Source of the DNA: Alkalicoccus luteus
Lineage (GTDB): Bacteria; Bacillota; Bacilli; Bacillales; Salisediminibacteriaceae
Strand: one strand, 5' to 3'
Assembly: GCA_052061695.1 (NCBI GenBank)
Contig: JBPZEY010000009.1
DNA length: 64,000 nt
A program made the position numbers and the translations under genes. Positions 25,354-34,033 of the stretch are shown here, one piece after another (the stretch's first letter is position 1; the number at the start of each line of letters is the position of its first letter). The notes beneath the pieces are model-generated. The model saw only the letters and a list, made by a program, of their open reading frames with translations, did not search any database and was not told the origin of the DNA.

Positions 25354-25812
25354 CCGTCGGTACGCCTGGTTTCTGTCGTGCAAAAACGTTTCAATCTGCA
25401 GCTGATGGTGTTCATCGTGCGCGCCGAAAAAGGCATCGAGCTCCGCTGGGGTCCACGTTTTGTCAGAACCTTGCTGTGGCACGCTCTCCGGCGCAGTTTC
25501 CTTCAGCATGGTAACAAGTGCCTGTCTCGTTTCAATAAAATCGCGAATGAGGCGGTGCGCACTGCGTCCTTCAAGAGCTGCAACAGCGGACCGATTGTAG
25601 ACATCCGGCACCGGAAACGGCGGAATTGGTTTTCCTGCCTGCATAGCTGGCATTACGGACTCCAGCAGGAAACGGTCCCAGTAAAATAAATGCCCGATTA
25701 TTTCTCTCGTTCCCCACTTTGCCGGGGCGGTCGGCGTTTTCAGCCATGTTTCATTCTGTTCCTCCAGCATCCCTGCAAAGGGGATGATCGCTTCCATTTT
25801 CCATTCTGCCAT
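25348..25812 (-). CDS. DinB/YfiT-like metal-dependent protein
   Basis: The 154-residue four-helix DinB-fold protein has a candidate His triad from GHLFYWDRF (about residue 42) and HDEHHQLQIE (about 130-135), which binds divalent metal in this fold. Members act as thiol-dependent transferases or are uncharacterised. ATG 25812 is chosen with GGAGGAATGTGAC upstream; the in-frame ATG at 25827 lies within that site. Confidence 0.8.
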   Translation of the reverse strand: MAEWKMEAIIPFAGMLEEQNETWLKTPTAPAKWGTREIIGHLFYWDRFLLESVMPAMQAGKPIPPFPVPDVYNRSAVAALEGRSAHRLIRDFIETRQALVTMLKETAPESVPQQGSDKTWTPAELDAFFGAHDEHHQLQIETFLHDRNQAYRRS

Positions 25813-25943
25813 GTCACATTCCTCCATACTGCATGTACGTGCTACGTTTCAGTATCACGGTTACAGGACCTTTCTGTCAAACGCGGGTCCTCCTGCTGGT
25901 TTCTAATCTCCTGTGTATATGTGCTTATTTCCCTCGGTTTTTT

Positions 25944-25968
25944 GTTAATATCTGACTCAACAGGGTAC
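25944..25968 (+). promoter_or_regulatory. possible sigma-B-type promoter
   Basis: GTTAAT, 13 nt, GGGTAC precedes the gene at 26013 by 44 nt. The -10 is strong and the -35 partial. Confidence 0.4.
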
Positions 25969-26012
25969 AGGCAATTAGAAAGCCAATCGCGCTAACTGAA
26001 AGGAGCTTACCA

Positions 26013-26522
26013 ATGGGATTTTTCTCGTCTGACAAAGATAAGGACAGCAAGATGCCAAAACAAAACGACCGTTACATTCTTGCGATGGAAGAATTTCAAA
26101 AGGCGAAATTCTCAGATGACGAAAAAGCCCGGGAATATTTGCAGCTTGCGTTCCGGGAGGCAGAAAATAACGTATTCGATATGCACTTCTGGTACAATCA
26201 CGCCATCGATTATTATTGCAGACAGCTGAGCGACCCGGAAGCAGAAGCAAAGTGCCTGCAGCTGTGCAAGGAAAATATGGCAATAGCTCCTGATATTATC
26301 GCAGCGTATAAAAACGAATATCATAAAGAATCATTGCTGGACTTTATCCCCCCGTCTATTCCTGCCTTTTTAACAGCAGCAGAAATTTATGAGGCAAATG
26401 GGGAATACAGCAATGCGGCTGAGGTCAGTGAAAAAGCAGCGGAGCTTCGCCTGCGCGACGGAACCCCGGGCGGTTTTAAAGCGAGAAAAGAACGGCTGGA
26501 AAAAAAACTTTACCGCACCTGA
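26013..26522 (+). CDS. hypothetical helical (TPR-like) protein
   Basis: The 169-residue product has no recognised family. After a charged N-terminus (FFSSDKDKDSKMPKQND) it is almost all alpha-helical. Repeated AxxxY/AxxxA patterns (ARE-YLQLAFREAEN, FLTAAEIYEANGEYSNAAEV) suggest two or three TPR-like helix pairs. No signal peptide or membrane segment is seen. GAAAGGAGC precedes ATG 26013, and a terminator follows. A stress-controlled promoter is possible. It may be a scaffold or interaction protein. Confidence 0.7.
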   Translation: MGFFSSDKDKDSKMPKQNDRYILAMEEFQKAKFSDDEKAREYLQLAFREAENNVFDMHFWYNHAIDYYCRQLSDPEAEAKCLQLCKENMAIAPDIIAAYKNEYHKESLLDFIPPSIPAFLTAAEIYEANGEYSNAAEVSEKAAELRLRDGTPGGFKARKERLEKKLYRT

Positions 26523-26552
26523 GTCAAAGATGAACAGATTGCATGTTGCTTA

Positions 26553-26585
26553 CCCCCTGCCCAACGCTGGCGGGGGCTTCTTGTT
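26553..26585 (+). terminator. intrinsic terminator of the TPR-like gene
   Basis: CCCCC(T)GCC pairs with GGC-GGGGG around a short loop, then CTTCTTGTT. One base bulges. Confidence 0.6.
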
Positions 26586-26636
26586 GCTAACTGGTTTACG
26601 GCCTGCTGTTGAGTTGATAAGCACGAGCTGACCATT

Positions 26637-26667
26637 AAAAAATGCCTCAGGCAAACCCTGAAGCATA
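26637..26667 (-). terminator. intrinsic terminator of the 71-residue gene
   Basis: On the minus strand ATGCTTCAGG pairs with CCTGAGGCAT (one mismatch), followed by TTTTTT. Confidence 0.75.
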
Positions 26668-26683
26668 CTGGTGAAGCCTGTGC

Positions 26684-26899
26684 CTATTCATTTTCTTCAA
26701 AGATCACTTCGAGTTTGGCTACATCTCGGAAATGAACCATATACTCTTCACCGTCACTTGTGTGAAGCGCAATTTTTTCTCTGCTCTTTCGCTTTTCCTT
26801 CAGCATGCTGACAATTTCGTTGTCCCCGGTGATTTCTCTTTCCGGATCGAGCGCTGCTACATGTTTTTTGCCATCCTTAAACGTATACACCATTTTCAT
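26684..26899 (-). CDS. small hypothetical protein, 71 residues
   Basis: A strong GGAGGTGAC site 7 nt before ATG 26899 and a dedicated terminator support a real gene. The product is charged and probably beta-rich: MVYTFKDGKKHVAALDPE, a Lys/Arg/Glu-rich helix, then HTSDGEEYMVHFRDVAKLEV. The pattern resembles a small SH3- or Sm-like barrel, but no family is recognised. Confidence 0.65.
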   Translation of the reverse strand: MKMVYTFKDGKKHVAALDPEREITGDNEIVSMLKEKRKSREKIALHTSDGEEYMVHFRDVAKLEVIFEENE

Positions 26900-27086
26900 C
26901 GTTTGTCACCTCCGGTTATGGTGATATGATACCCTACTTCTTCCGGAAATTAACGCCTATGTTCGAAATAGATCGCCGATCACACACACCAGCCGTGATC
27001 ATACAGAACAAAACAGCTATCTGCAGGAAGACAATCCCTCTCACCTGTGTGGGCGATTAACCCATCTTCAAACGGACGAAAGAAAA

Positions 27087-27110
27087 GCCTCCGCTCGTGA
27101 AAGCGGAGGC
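27087..27110 (-). terminator. intrinsic terminator of the NlpC/P60 gene
   Basis: GCCTCCGCT and AGCGGAGGC form a 9-bp perfect stem with a 6-nt loop. The minus strand continues TTTTCTTTC. Confidence 0.8.
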
Positions 27111-27121
27111 TTCGTTTTCTA

Positions 27122-27841
27122 TTACATGCTGCGTGCACCGATGTACGTGCTGCTCCAATAAGGGTTTGTGCTCATATTGGAAATCGTTACACCTGTAGAA
27201 GATCCAGCGTGAATAAATTCATTGTTTCCTAGGTAAATCCCTGCGTGGGAAGGACCTGTACGTGTTTCAAAGAATACGAGATCTCCCGGCTGCGGGTTGG
27301 ATACCGGTGTACCTGCACTCCACATTCCAGCTACTGTACGTGGTACATTTTCACCGTTCTGCTGGAACGCATACTGGATGAAACCGCTGCAGTCAAATCC
27401 GGATGGGCTCGTACCGCCCCATACGTAAGGAGATCCAGTCAAGCTGCGTGCTGTAGAAATAATACCGTCCGCATTGCTTACATCACTTGTTCCCGCTACC
27501 TGGGAAGAAGAATCAGAGCTTGATGAGCTGGATCCGGAAGATGCTGTGCTGCCGAAACCGTCAAGACCTAAAGAAGACTGTGTTGCTGGTCCAGCTGTCC
27601 CGTAGAAGTTTCCTGCCGGGCTGGAAATACCATTTGAAGACTGGTAATCCTGCACTGCTGAAAGCGTCAATGGACCAAATACGCCATCCACGTTAGAAGA
27701 GCTATTATATCCTGCATCTGCTAAAGATTCCTGCAGTTCTCGAACATCGTCACCACGATCTCCCATACTCATCGCGTCTGTTACCGTTGGTGCTGCAAAA
27801 ATCGCTCCGGCTACTGCTAGGCTAAGTGCAAATTTTTTCAT
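27122..27841 (-). CDS. secreted NlpC/P60 peptidoglycan endopeptidase
   Basis: The 239-residue exported cell-wall hydrolase has a signal peptide ending near AAPTVTDA. A peptidoglycan-binding_1 domain follows (GDRGDDVRELQESLADAGY to GVFGPLTLSAVQDYQSSNG). Then comes a Ser-rich linker (about 105-125) and the NlpC/P60 domain: catalytic Cys in DCSGFIQYAF, His in SHAGIYLG and His in FIHAGSSTG. It cleaves stem peptides, probably at D-Glu-(gamma)-diaminopimelate bonds as LytF/CwlS do. The 5' region is about 270 bases of AT-rich DNA with the promoter. Confidence 0.93.
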   Translation of the reverse strand: MKKFALSLAVAGAIFAAPTVTDAMSMGDRGDDVRELQESLADAGYNSSSNVDGVFGPLTLSAVQDYQSSNGISSPAGNFYGTAGPATQSSLGLDGFGSTASSGSSSSSSDSSSQVAGTSDVSNADGIISTARSLTGSPYVWGGTSPSGFDCSGFIQYAFQQNGENVPRTVAGMWSAGTPVSNPQPGDLVFFETRTGPSHAGIYLGNNEFIHAGSSTGVTISNMSTNPYWSSTYIGARSM

Positions 27842-28485
27842 GTGTAAACACTCCCACTTTCTCTCTAATTTTTTTAAGGTTTCTCTTTATCTTTTAGGTA
27901 ATCTGTTTAGATTTAAACTGTATTTTTTCGCTAACAGGTTTCACTGTACAGATGATCGGGTAATAATAAAACCCCTTTTGTTTATTGTTATTGTTTTAAC
28001 ATTGCTTTGTTATCTCCCTGTAATATCTGTATTGTTCTCGTTAAATTAATAGACAAAAAACGCGTAACCTTCAAAAAGATAGTAAATTAACGGCTCTTTT
28101 TCTTATTTTTCAGTTAATTATTCAGGTTTTTCAGTTTCTTTATAGAAAGGTTTGTTATCCCGTACGGTTGAATAGGAGGAAACATCACCGCCTTTCGTGA
28201 GGCTTGGCTTATTCAGACTGCTCAGCTTCCCCGCTCGGGATCTTTTCAGCTCATTCCACCACAAATGTCTCTTGTTCTCGCTTCGTTCACCCACGCTGCA
28301 AAGCAAACGAGTGAAACTGTTTCCTCCTTTTTCTAAAAGGAAAAGCGAAGAATAAGAAGGCGCAGGCGTATTATCTTTATATCAATCTCAGCCATTAGCA
28401 GATCTTTTAAGCAAGGGCCCTTGTTAGACATTGCCTCTCGCCTCCAGCTATACTAAACATAACTTGATTCAAGGAGGAAGCCGCT
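27842..28485. other. long intergenic region with plus-strand promoter-like site
   Basis: About 640 bases. The first 270 are very AT-rich and hold the promoter of the minus-strand endopeptidase gene. GTTTCA, 14 nt, GGGTAA (27938-27963) points to the right and fits sigma-B. Between 28118 and 28306 a minus-strand frame of 62 codons exists, but its AAGGAGG is 16 nt from the TTG start. I treat it as unproven. Confidence 0.4.
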
Positions 28486-29346
28486 TTGCGATTACTTGCA
28501 GTTGATATGGATGGAACACTTCTCAACGAGGATAAAACAATATCGAAGGAAAATATTGAGGCGTTTCATGAAGCAGAGGAGGCGGGTCTCGAAGTCGCGA
28601 TTGCAACCGGACGCGCTTTTTATGATGTCTTCTCCATACTTGAACGCTATACGATCAATCCGTGGGTGATTAATATGAACGGCGCCTGTATTCACCGCCC
28701 GGACGGAACGATGTTCGATGATCTGCCGCTCCATGGACACTCGGCCTCACCGGTGTTGTCCTGGCTTGAAGAACAGCAATACTATTATGAAATCTCTGCT
28801 CACGATGCGATTTATGTACCTGAAGGTGCAGAAGACCGAATTAAAGCAGAATGGGAGCTTCTCCCGCCTGGACCGGAAAAAGAGCAGATCATGCAAAAAA
28901 TGCTGCATGCCCAGGAAAGCCAGCAGGGGCGCCGCTACATTCGCTCGTTTGAAGAAGCACTTGAGCGGGATATCACGATTTACAATATTTTAGCCCTCTC
29001 GCTTATCCCTGAACGAGTGAAAGCGGGCTGGGACAAATTCAGCCACCTGCAGGAGGTTTCGGTCGTTTCTTCTGCTCCCATTAATTTTGAACTAACCTCC
29101 CCGGCTGCGTCTAAGGGCAATGCACTGGAAAAGCTTGCTGCCTATAAACATATTCCTGTTGAAGAAACAGCTGCAGTTGGAGACAGCTTCAATGATGTGT
29201 CGATGCTGAAGCAGGCAGGCAGAGGCTTTGCGATGGGCAATGCTCCAGATTCGATCAAACAAATTGCTGCAAGCACGACGAAATCCAACACTGAACACGG
29301 CGTGGCAGAAGTCATTTATGAGCTGCTTAAGGCGAAAACACCTTAA
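28486..29346 (+). CDS. Cof-type HAD phosphatase
   Basis: This 286-residue HAD type IIB hydrolase has DMDGTLLNEDKTIS at the N-terminus (nucleophile Asp8, acid Asp10), ATGRAFYDV (motif II), and SKGNALEKLA with GDSFNDVSML (motifs III/IV). The cap domain is at about 85-195. Family members dephosphorylate sugar phosphates, FMN or PLP; the substrate here is unknown. TTG 28486 is used: AAGGAGGAAGCCGC lies just upstream and the Asp motif follows immediately. Confidence 0.9.
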   Translation: MRLLAVDMDGTLLNEDKTISKENIEAFHEAEEAGLEVAIATGRAFYDVFSILERYTINPWVINMNGACIHRPDGTMFDDLPLHGHSASPVLSWLEEQQYYYEISAHDAIYVPEGAEDRIKAEWELLPPGPEKEQIMQKMLHAQESQQGRRYIRSFEEALERDITIYNILALSLIPERVKAGWDKFSHLQEVSVVSSAPINFELTSPAASKGNALEKLAAYKHIPVEETAAVGDSFNDVSMLKQAGRGFAMGNAPDSIKQIAASTTKSNTEHGVAEVIYELLKAKTP

Positions 29347-29380
29347 TCAAACGAGGCGAGCCGGCTTTTATGTCAGCAAA

Positions 29381-29410
29381 AGAGCTGACCATCTGCTGCT
29401 GATCAGCTCT
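29381..29410 (-). terminator. hairpin between convergent HAD and RraA-like genes
   Basis: AGAGCTGA (29381-29388) pairs with TCAGCTCT (29403-29410). Downstream on the minus strand is only TTTTG, so it is a weak terminator. Confidence 0.5.
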
Positions 29411-29423
29411 GAAAATAGGTTGC

Positions 29424-29909
29424 TTATCTGCCTGATGGTTTTTCCGGCAGCACGGCAACGCCGTCTTTATCGGCACACACCCACATGCCCGGCTCCCAGA
29501 GAACGCCAGCCATATTGAGTGGAACATCGGTATATCCTTTTCCCCCTTTATGGCTTTTTTGCGGCCTGGTTCCCAGTGCAGCGACGCCGATATCTATGTC
29601 ACGCAGCTCATCAGCGTCCCGAATGAACCCATAGAGAATGACCCCTGCGATCCCCCTCTCCGCTCCAATAGCAGCAAGATTGTCTCCAAGTAAGGCAGTT
29701 CGACCGCCACGTCCTCCACCGTCAACGACGATGACCGTCCCTGCTTCTGCTTCTTCCAGCATCCGCTTCACTAACACATTATCTTCAAACACACTTACGG
29801 TACGAACTGGACCTTCAAACTGCGTGCGTCTGCCATAATGAATGAGATGCTCCTGCATCGTCTGAACGGTTTGCGGATACTCGTCGCAAATATCAGTAAC
29901 TGGCTTCAT
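29424..29909 (-). CDS. RraA-like protein / putative HMG aldolase
   Basis: The 161-residue RraA-fold protein shows FEGPVRTVSVFEDN, then VIVVDGGGRGGRTALLGDNLA, the family's substrate/metal site. GVILYGFIRDADELR and GYTDVPLNMAGVLWEPG follow. Relatives are either divalent-metal 4-hydroxy-4-methyl-2-oxoglutarate/oxaloacetate aldolases or RNase E regulators. Since Bacilli lack classical RNase E, the aldolase/decarboxylase role is more likely. AAGGAGG precedes ATG 29909. Confidence 0.85.
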   Translation of the reverse strand: MKPVTDICDEYPQTVQTMQEHLIHYGRRTQFEGPVRTVSVFEDNVLVKRMLEEAEAGTVIVVDGGGRGGRTALLGDNLAAIGAERGIAGVILYGFIRDADELRDIDIGVAALGTRPQKSHKGGKGYTDVPLNMAGVLWEPGMWVCADKDGVAVLPEKPSGR

Positions 29910-30074
29910 GTTGAACCTCCTTTTTGTTTTCCATTACTGCTTTTCGCCAAATCCGTGCATTTTCCTTTTTTTAACGTAAATGAGGGAAGCTTTTTCCCAC
30001 TATTTCCTGCTGAAACCTTTCGGATACGGGTATAGGTTAATATAAGAAGTCTTCAGTTAAGAAAGGAGGCGCAA

Positions 30075-30653
30075 ATGACGGATATACGAATCAAGCGCAC
30101 GAAGCAGGCGCTCAAGCAGGCACTGCTGGAACTGCTTCAGTACAAAGCTCCCGCGCACATTCAGGTAACGGAGCTTGTGAATCGGGCAGGCCTCAACCGG
30201 AGTACATTTTATCAGCATTACGGTACCATTGAAGCACTGCTGGATGAATTGAAGCAGGACGTAATCGAGGATTTAATTTCAGCGTACCGTCAGCCCCCGC
30301 TGCTCACTACTGATGTCATGCACCATGCGTTTTATTCTGTTGCTGTGCGTATGATTGAACACGTGGAAAAGCAGCAGGATTTTTATGAAATTATGCGCGA
30401 CTGCGGCGACCTGCCTCGCTTTCGCAACAAAATGATTCTGCTCTTAAAACGGGTGCTTTTAGAGGAGGAATCCGCTGCAGAAGAAAGCGGAGTCGCCGAA
30501 AGCTTTGCTGCCTACCACGCTCATGCTGTTGCCGGCTTGATTGCTGACTGGATGGACGGCGGCTGCCAAAAAGATGCTTCCGAAATGGCTCGGGAACTGA
30601 AAATGCTGCTTCGTTATCATCCTGGATCAGGGGCTCGTTTTCGTGAACTATAA
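30075..30653 (+). CDS. TetR/AcrR family regulator
   Basis: The 192-residue protein has a TetR N-terminal HTH (TKQALKQALLELLQYKAP, VTELVNRAGLNRSTFYQHYG) and a helical C-terminal ligand domain. AAGGAGG precedes ATG 30075. No target gene is adjacent in the same operon; a terminator follows at once. The nearest candidate target is the divergent RraA-like gene. The ligand is unknown. Confidence 0.9.
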   Translation: MTDIRIKRTKQALKQALLELLQYKAPAHIQVTELVNRAGLNRSTFYQHYGTIEALLDELKQDVIEDLISAYRQPPLLTTDVMHHAFYSVAVRMIEHVEKQQDFYEIMRDCGDLPRFRNKMILLLKRVLLEEESAAEESGVAESFAAYHAHAVAGLIADWMDGGCQKDASEMARELKMLLRYHPGSGARFREL

Positions 30654-30662
30654 GTTTCACAA

Positions 30663-30690
30663 TGCCGTGCGCTGCGCTGCACGGTTTTTC
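30663..30690 (+). terminator. intrinsic terminator of the TetR gene
   Basis: CCGTGC pairs with GCACGG around an 8-nt loop, followed by TTTTTC. Confidence 0.75.
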
Positions 30691-30983
30691 TGTGAATTAA
30701 AACGGGAAAAAGCGGGAATTAGACCTATTTTTCTCTTTTTCTTTAAAAAGGTATCGTTTTTACTAGTTTTATGTGGTTAAATAGATGTTAGCCCGTCATA
30801 TAAGAACATTCGTTCCACCGTCTCTACTGTCACTGACTGGTCAGCAGACACCGAGTCTGCCATCGAAACCATCTAAGAAGAAGCCATTATATTACTATAT
30901 TTGAATAGACCACGTACTGAATATCGTCCGGTTCCTTCTAAATACTTGAAACAATTGCTCAATGCAATCAGGGGGAATGAACG

Positions 30984-31229
30984 TTGGACATGAACCACCG
31001 CCGCCTCCGTAAATTGGAGTCGGAGCATCAAGACCTTCTGCGGGACATACGCCAGCTAAAGCGGAAAGCGGAAGCACTCGTCCACGCTCGAGCCCGATAC
31101 TCAAGCGCTCATGTGAAGCAGAAATACCAGACGCGGCTTGCCGCCGTGCACCGGAATCTGCATAAACTTGAAACAGCCAAGGGTCTGCAGGAAACAGAGC
31201 TAGCTCGCCTGCGAAACCTAAAGCGTTAA
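30984..31229 (+). CDS. small coiled-coil protein, 81 residues
   Basis: GGGGGAATG lies 8 nt before TTG 30984 (an in-frame ATG follows at 30990), and a perfect terminator follows. The product is almost entirely basic alpha-helix with heptad-like spacing (LRKLESEHQDLLRDIRQLKR, then LHKLETAKGLQETELARLR), typical of a coiled coil. No family is recognised and no export signal is seen. The 330 bases upstream contain its promoter and nothing else identifiable. Confidence 0.6.
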   Translation: MDMNHRRLRKLESEHQDLLRDIRQLKRKAEALVHARARYSSAHVKQKYQTRLAAVHRNLHKLETAKGLQETELARLRNLKR

Positions 31230-31252
31230 ACACACATAGCGCTGTACAGTCA

Positions 31253-31282
31253 GCCTGCAGGATGAAACCTGCAGGCTTTTTT
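31253..31282 (+). terminator. intrinsic terminator of the coiled-coil gene
   Basis: GCCTGCAGG and CCTGCAGGC form a perfect 9-bp stem with a 6-nt loop, followed by TTTTTT. Confidence 0.9.
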
Positions 31283-31550
31283 GCGTCTTGAATAAACTGT
31301 TTCTGTTGCACACCGCTCTGGTATATTCGCATTGATATACCTTGCCGCGACGTTAGACGGCAGACCGCACGCTGCTTCTGTAAGTGCAGATAAGTCTGAG
31401 TTATTGCGGAGCGCAAGCTTCCCGCGCTAAGCGAAGAACTGCACAAAATTAAATAACCATTTACTTCAAATAACTTGTCCGCCAGCCTGAAACGGGCTGC
31501 ACGGTCTCATAAAGCTTTTTTTGAGTTAGTTCAAAACGTACCTGGCGCTG
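31283..31550. other. intergenic region without recognised feature
   Basis: It separates the coiled-coil gene from the 3' end of the BCCT gene. I see no ORF with a ribosome binding site and no clear terminator for the BCCT gene. Confidence 0.4.
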
Positions 31551-33116
31551 TCATGAGTCTCGTTTGCGAACGTTATATTTCCATGCCTCGTCCTGCTTGA
31601 TCATCCGGATCGCAGCCCAGATCGTTAGAAACTGGATAATGATAATCGGAAGCCCCATTAAACCGGATACCACTTCGAGCGGCGGCAGTCCACCGATGCG
31701 CATCATGACGAGTGCAACGCCTGCAATAATCGCTGCAACGATAATGCGGAGCATGCGGGACGGCTCGTTTTTACTCATGTCCTGGGTGCTGGAATAAGCT
31801 GCAATCGTATACGTAGTTGAATCCAGCGTCGTAATCAGAAAGATCATGGCGACTACAGCAAATACGATCAATGCAATCGTTGCAAACGGCAGCGTCAGCA
31901 GAATTTCCGGGATTAACGCCATTTCATCCATTGACTGCGCCATTCCCAGTATATCCATATCACCGTTCACATGCCGGTGAACGCCCAGTCCCCCCAGCAC
32001 TCCGGTTGCTGCCCATGAAATCGCTGTCGGCGCGAGCAGATAGGTCAGAATCATTTCTTTTATCGTCCGTCCCTGCGAAATTTTAGCCGCAAATACGCTG
32101 TGCAGCATAGCCCAGGTTGCACTATATGCAAACCAGAAGACCGTATTACTTTGCACGTGGCTGCTCCCTTCTCCTCCAAGTGAATCGGTGTAAAGAGAAA
32201 TATCAACATAGTTCGTCGCCAGTGTGCTTAAGCTTTCCGTAAAGTAGTTTAATATAAAAACGCCGGGACCGACGGTCATGATAAACAAGGCAAAGCCTCC
32301 GGCCAAATACATATTGAACGTACTGAGCCGCTTAATTCCACGATCAATACCGACGTATGCACTGATAGAGAAAAAGATGACCCACATAATCGTAATAATG
32401 AGCGTTAATGTGAACGTGACCTCTATGTTAAACAGCTGCGATAAGTTATGTGTCACAATCGGCGTTCCCAGGCCAAGTGTCACGGCAGCTCCGGAGAGAA
32501 TACTGACGAGGAAAATCATGTCGAGTACTTTTCCGCCAAGTCCATCTGTAAACCGGTCGCCGAATAAACAGCGGCAAGCCTCCGATACCCGCATCAACGG
32601 CCGCTTTCGAACGTGCAGAATATAGCCGAGCGCTGGAGCTGCCATCACGAAAATAGCAAACACCTGAAAACTCCACATAAACATGCTGTAAGCATTCCCC
32701 ATCAACAATGCTTCTGTAGACCCTGCATCCATGCCAAACGGCGGATCATTCGCGACGTTTGTCCACTCCACCATGCCGGTTCTCATAATCGTCGAGCCAA
32801 GCCCCATTGCAATTAAAATGGAGGCATATTCAAACAGAGTAAATCGCGGCTTCTCAGCCGGGTCGCCAAGCACGACGTTGCCAAGCTTGGAAAAAGATAA
32901 ATACAGCCCTGCTCCTAGTAAAATAATGGCGTACCAGATGTAGCCCCAGTTGAACACCGCCACAATGACATCGAATGTATATTCCAGCACTCCAAGCGCC
33001 TGGTCTTCATAAAGCGACAGCGGAACAATCATGGCGATAATAATAAGCAGCGATGGTAAAAAGAGCTTATAATCGATCAGCTTTCCTTCCGGTCGCTGGT
33101 CCTTATTTTGTTCCAT
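31551..33116 (-). CDS. BCCT family transporter (betaine/choline/carnitine type, divergent)
   Basis: This 521-residue secondary transporter has about twelve membrane helices and the BCCT landmark AAKISQGRTIKEM. It normally couples import of quaternary ammonium compounds to Na+ or H+. The conserved tryptophan-rich helix-8 motif, usually like WTLFYWAWW, reads FWFAYSATWAMLHSVFA here. The helix-3 glycine motif reads GLGSTIMRTGMVEW. Both deviations suggest a substrate other than simple glycine betaine. ATG 33116 is chosen from two adjacent ATGs because AGGAGG is 7 nt away. The gene is monocistronic. Confidence 0.85.
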   Translation of the reverse strand: MEQNKDQRPEGKLIDYKLFLPSLLIIIAMIVPLSLYEDQALGVLEYTFDVIVAVFNWGYIWYAIILLGAGLYLSFSKLGNVVLGDPAEKPRFTLFEYASILIAMGLGSTIMRTGMVEWTNVANDPPFGMDAGSTEALLMGNAYSMFMWSFQVFAIFVMAAPALGYILHVRKRPLMRVSEACRCLFGDRFTDGLGGKVLDMIFLVSILSGAAVTLGLGTPIVTHNLSQLFNIEVTFTLTLIITIMWVIFFSISAYVGIDRGIKRLSTFNMYLAGGFALFIMTVGPGVFILNYFTESLSTLATNYVDISLYTDSLGGEGSSHVQSNTVFWFAYSATWAMLHSVFAAKISQGRTIKEMILTYLLAPTAISWAATGVLGGLGVHRHVNGDMDILGMAQSMDEMALIPEILLTLPFATIALIVFAVVAMIFLITTLDSTTYTIAAYSSTQDMSKNEPSRMLRIIVAAIIAGVALVMMRIGGLPPLEVVSGLMGLPIIIIQFLTIWAAIRMIKQDEAWKYNVRKRDS

Positions 33117-33272
33117 CATCCTTCCTCCTATTCTTTCCATCCTAATTATTAGTCTTTCCAACTATTTGTTTTCCTTTTAACTGTCATCCAAAACATATTT
33201 GCACGAAACTGAGAATTCGTGCTCACACGATATCTGGCTTTCTGTATCTTTTTCCTTGGTTGTATCCGCAAA

Positions 33273-33305
33273 AAAACAGCTCCGCTGGAAAAGCGGAGCT
33301 GTTTT
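33273..33305 (-). terminator. strong intrinsic terminator upstream of the BCCT gene
   Basis: AAAACAGCTCCGCT and AGCGGAGCTGTTTT form a perfect 14-bp stem with a 5-nt loop. On the minus strand TTTTTTT follows, so it stops leftward transcription coming from the repeat element or the BASS gene. Confidence 0.85.
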
Positions 33306-33310
33306 CAAAG

Positions 33311-33925
33311 TGTGGATAAAGTCATTTTAAGTGAATAACGTTGCACCTGCCTGCATCTACGGACACTCGCTTTCCGGAGGGAACGGCCTCAGCTAACCGC
33401 TCCCTCCTGCTGTCGGAAGCGCTGGATCTTCGCCTCGTTCGGATCCTCCTGGAGTCGAGATCCTCCAATTTGGCAGCTGCCAGTCCGGTTGAAACGCCTG
33501 GTGATGATTCACACGTGCTTGTTCCATATGGGTGGAACCTTTATATAGGGAACGCTTCGATGTCGAATAAGGATTACCAGTGCTTTCACGTATGTACCAT
33601 GGAACAGTCGTATCTACCGATCGGAACGTTTTTCTCCAACAAACAAATCCATTTTCCCTTCGTGTCCGGCGGGGACGTGGAAGCCGCGCAGCCTGAAGAT
33701 TCCGTGCCGCTCAGATCTGCGAGCGGCATCCACGCAAGAGCGGAGCCGGACTGGGCCTTGAAGGCTTCTTGTAAGAAGCCTGTGTCCGAGTGAAGCCGTG
33801 CCTTTCTTCCCTTCATACGGGATCACCCTGAGAAATAGCTGAAGGCCAGCCCACGGCAGGCTCGGTTAACAGAGGGGAAAGTCAACCAAACGAATAAATA
33901 ATTAAGTTGAGACTTTTTCAACAGC
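33311..33925. mobile_element. decayed element with imperfect terminal inverted repeats (repeat copy B)
   Basis: The left end TGTGGATAAAGTC (33311-33323) and the inverted right end TGTTGAAAAAGTC (about 33913-33925, reverse complement) agree at 11 of 13 positions. The first 75 bases are a copy of the dispersed repeat also at 18307 and 51480. No intact transposase is present, only short non-coding frames. Internal GC-rich sequence includes a small perfect hairpin (AGGCTTCTT / AAGAAGCCT, about 33763-33782). Best read as a remnant or non-autonomous insertion. Confidence 0.5.
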
Positions 33926-34033
33926 CTGAAAACAAGGAAGGACATTATTCATATGTCACTTTTGCCTATCGGTCCTGCTGTTAGCTTTTCATTTTCAAGC
34001 CGCCCGCTGTTTTGCATGGTCAACACCGAAAAG

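Noticed and set aside
28118..28306. Minus-strand frame of 62 codons upstream of the NlpC/P60 gene
   Set aside because: The only AAGGAGG is 16 nt from the TTG start and no terminator follows; kept as undecided within the intergenic entry.
33341..33816. Short frames on both strands inside the 33.3-33.9 kb element
   Set aside because: No similarity to transposase motifs and no ribosome binding sites; the region is treated as non-coding repeat remnant.
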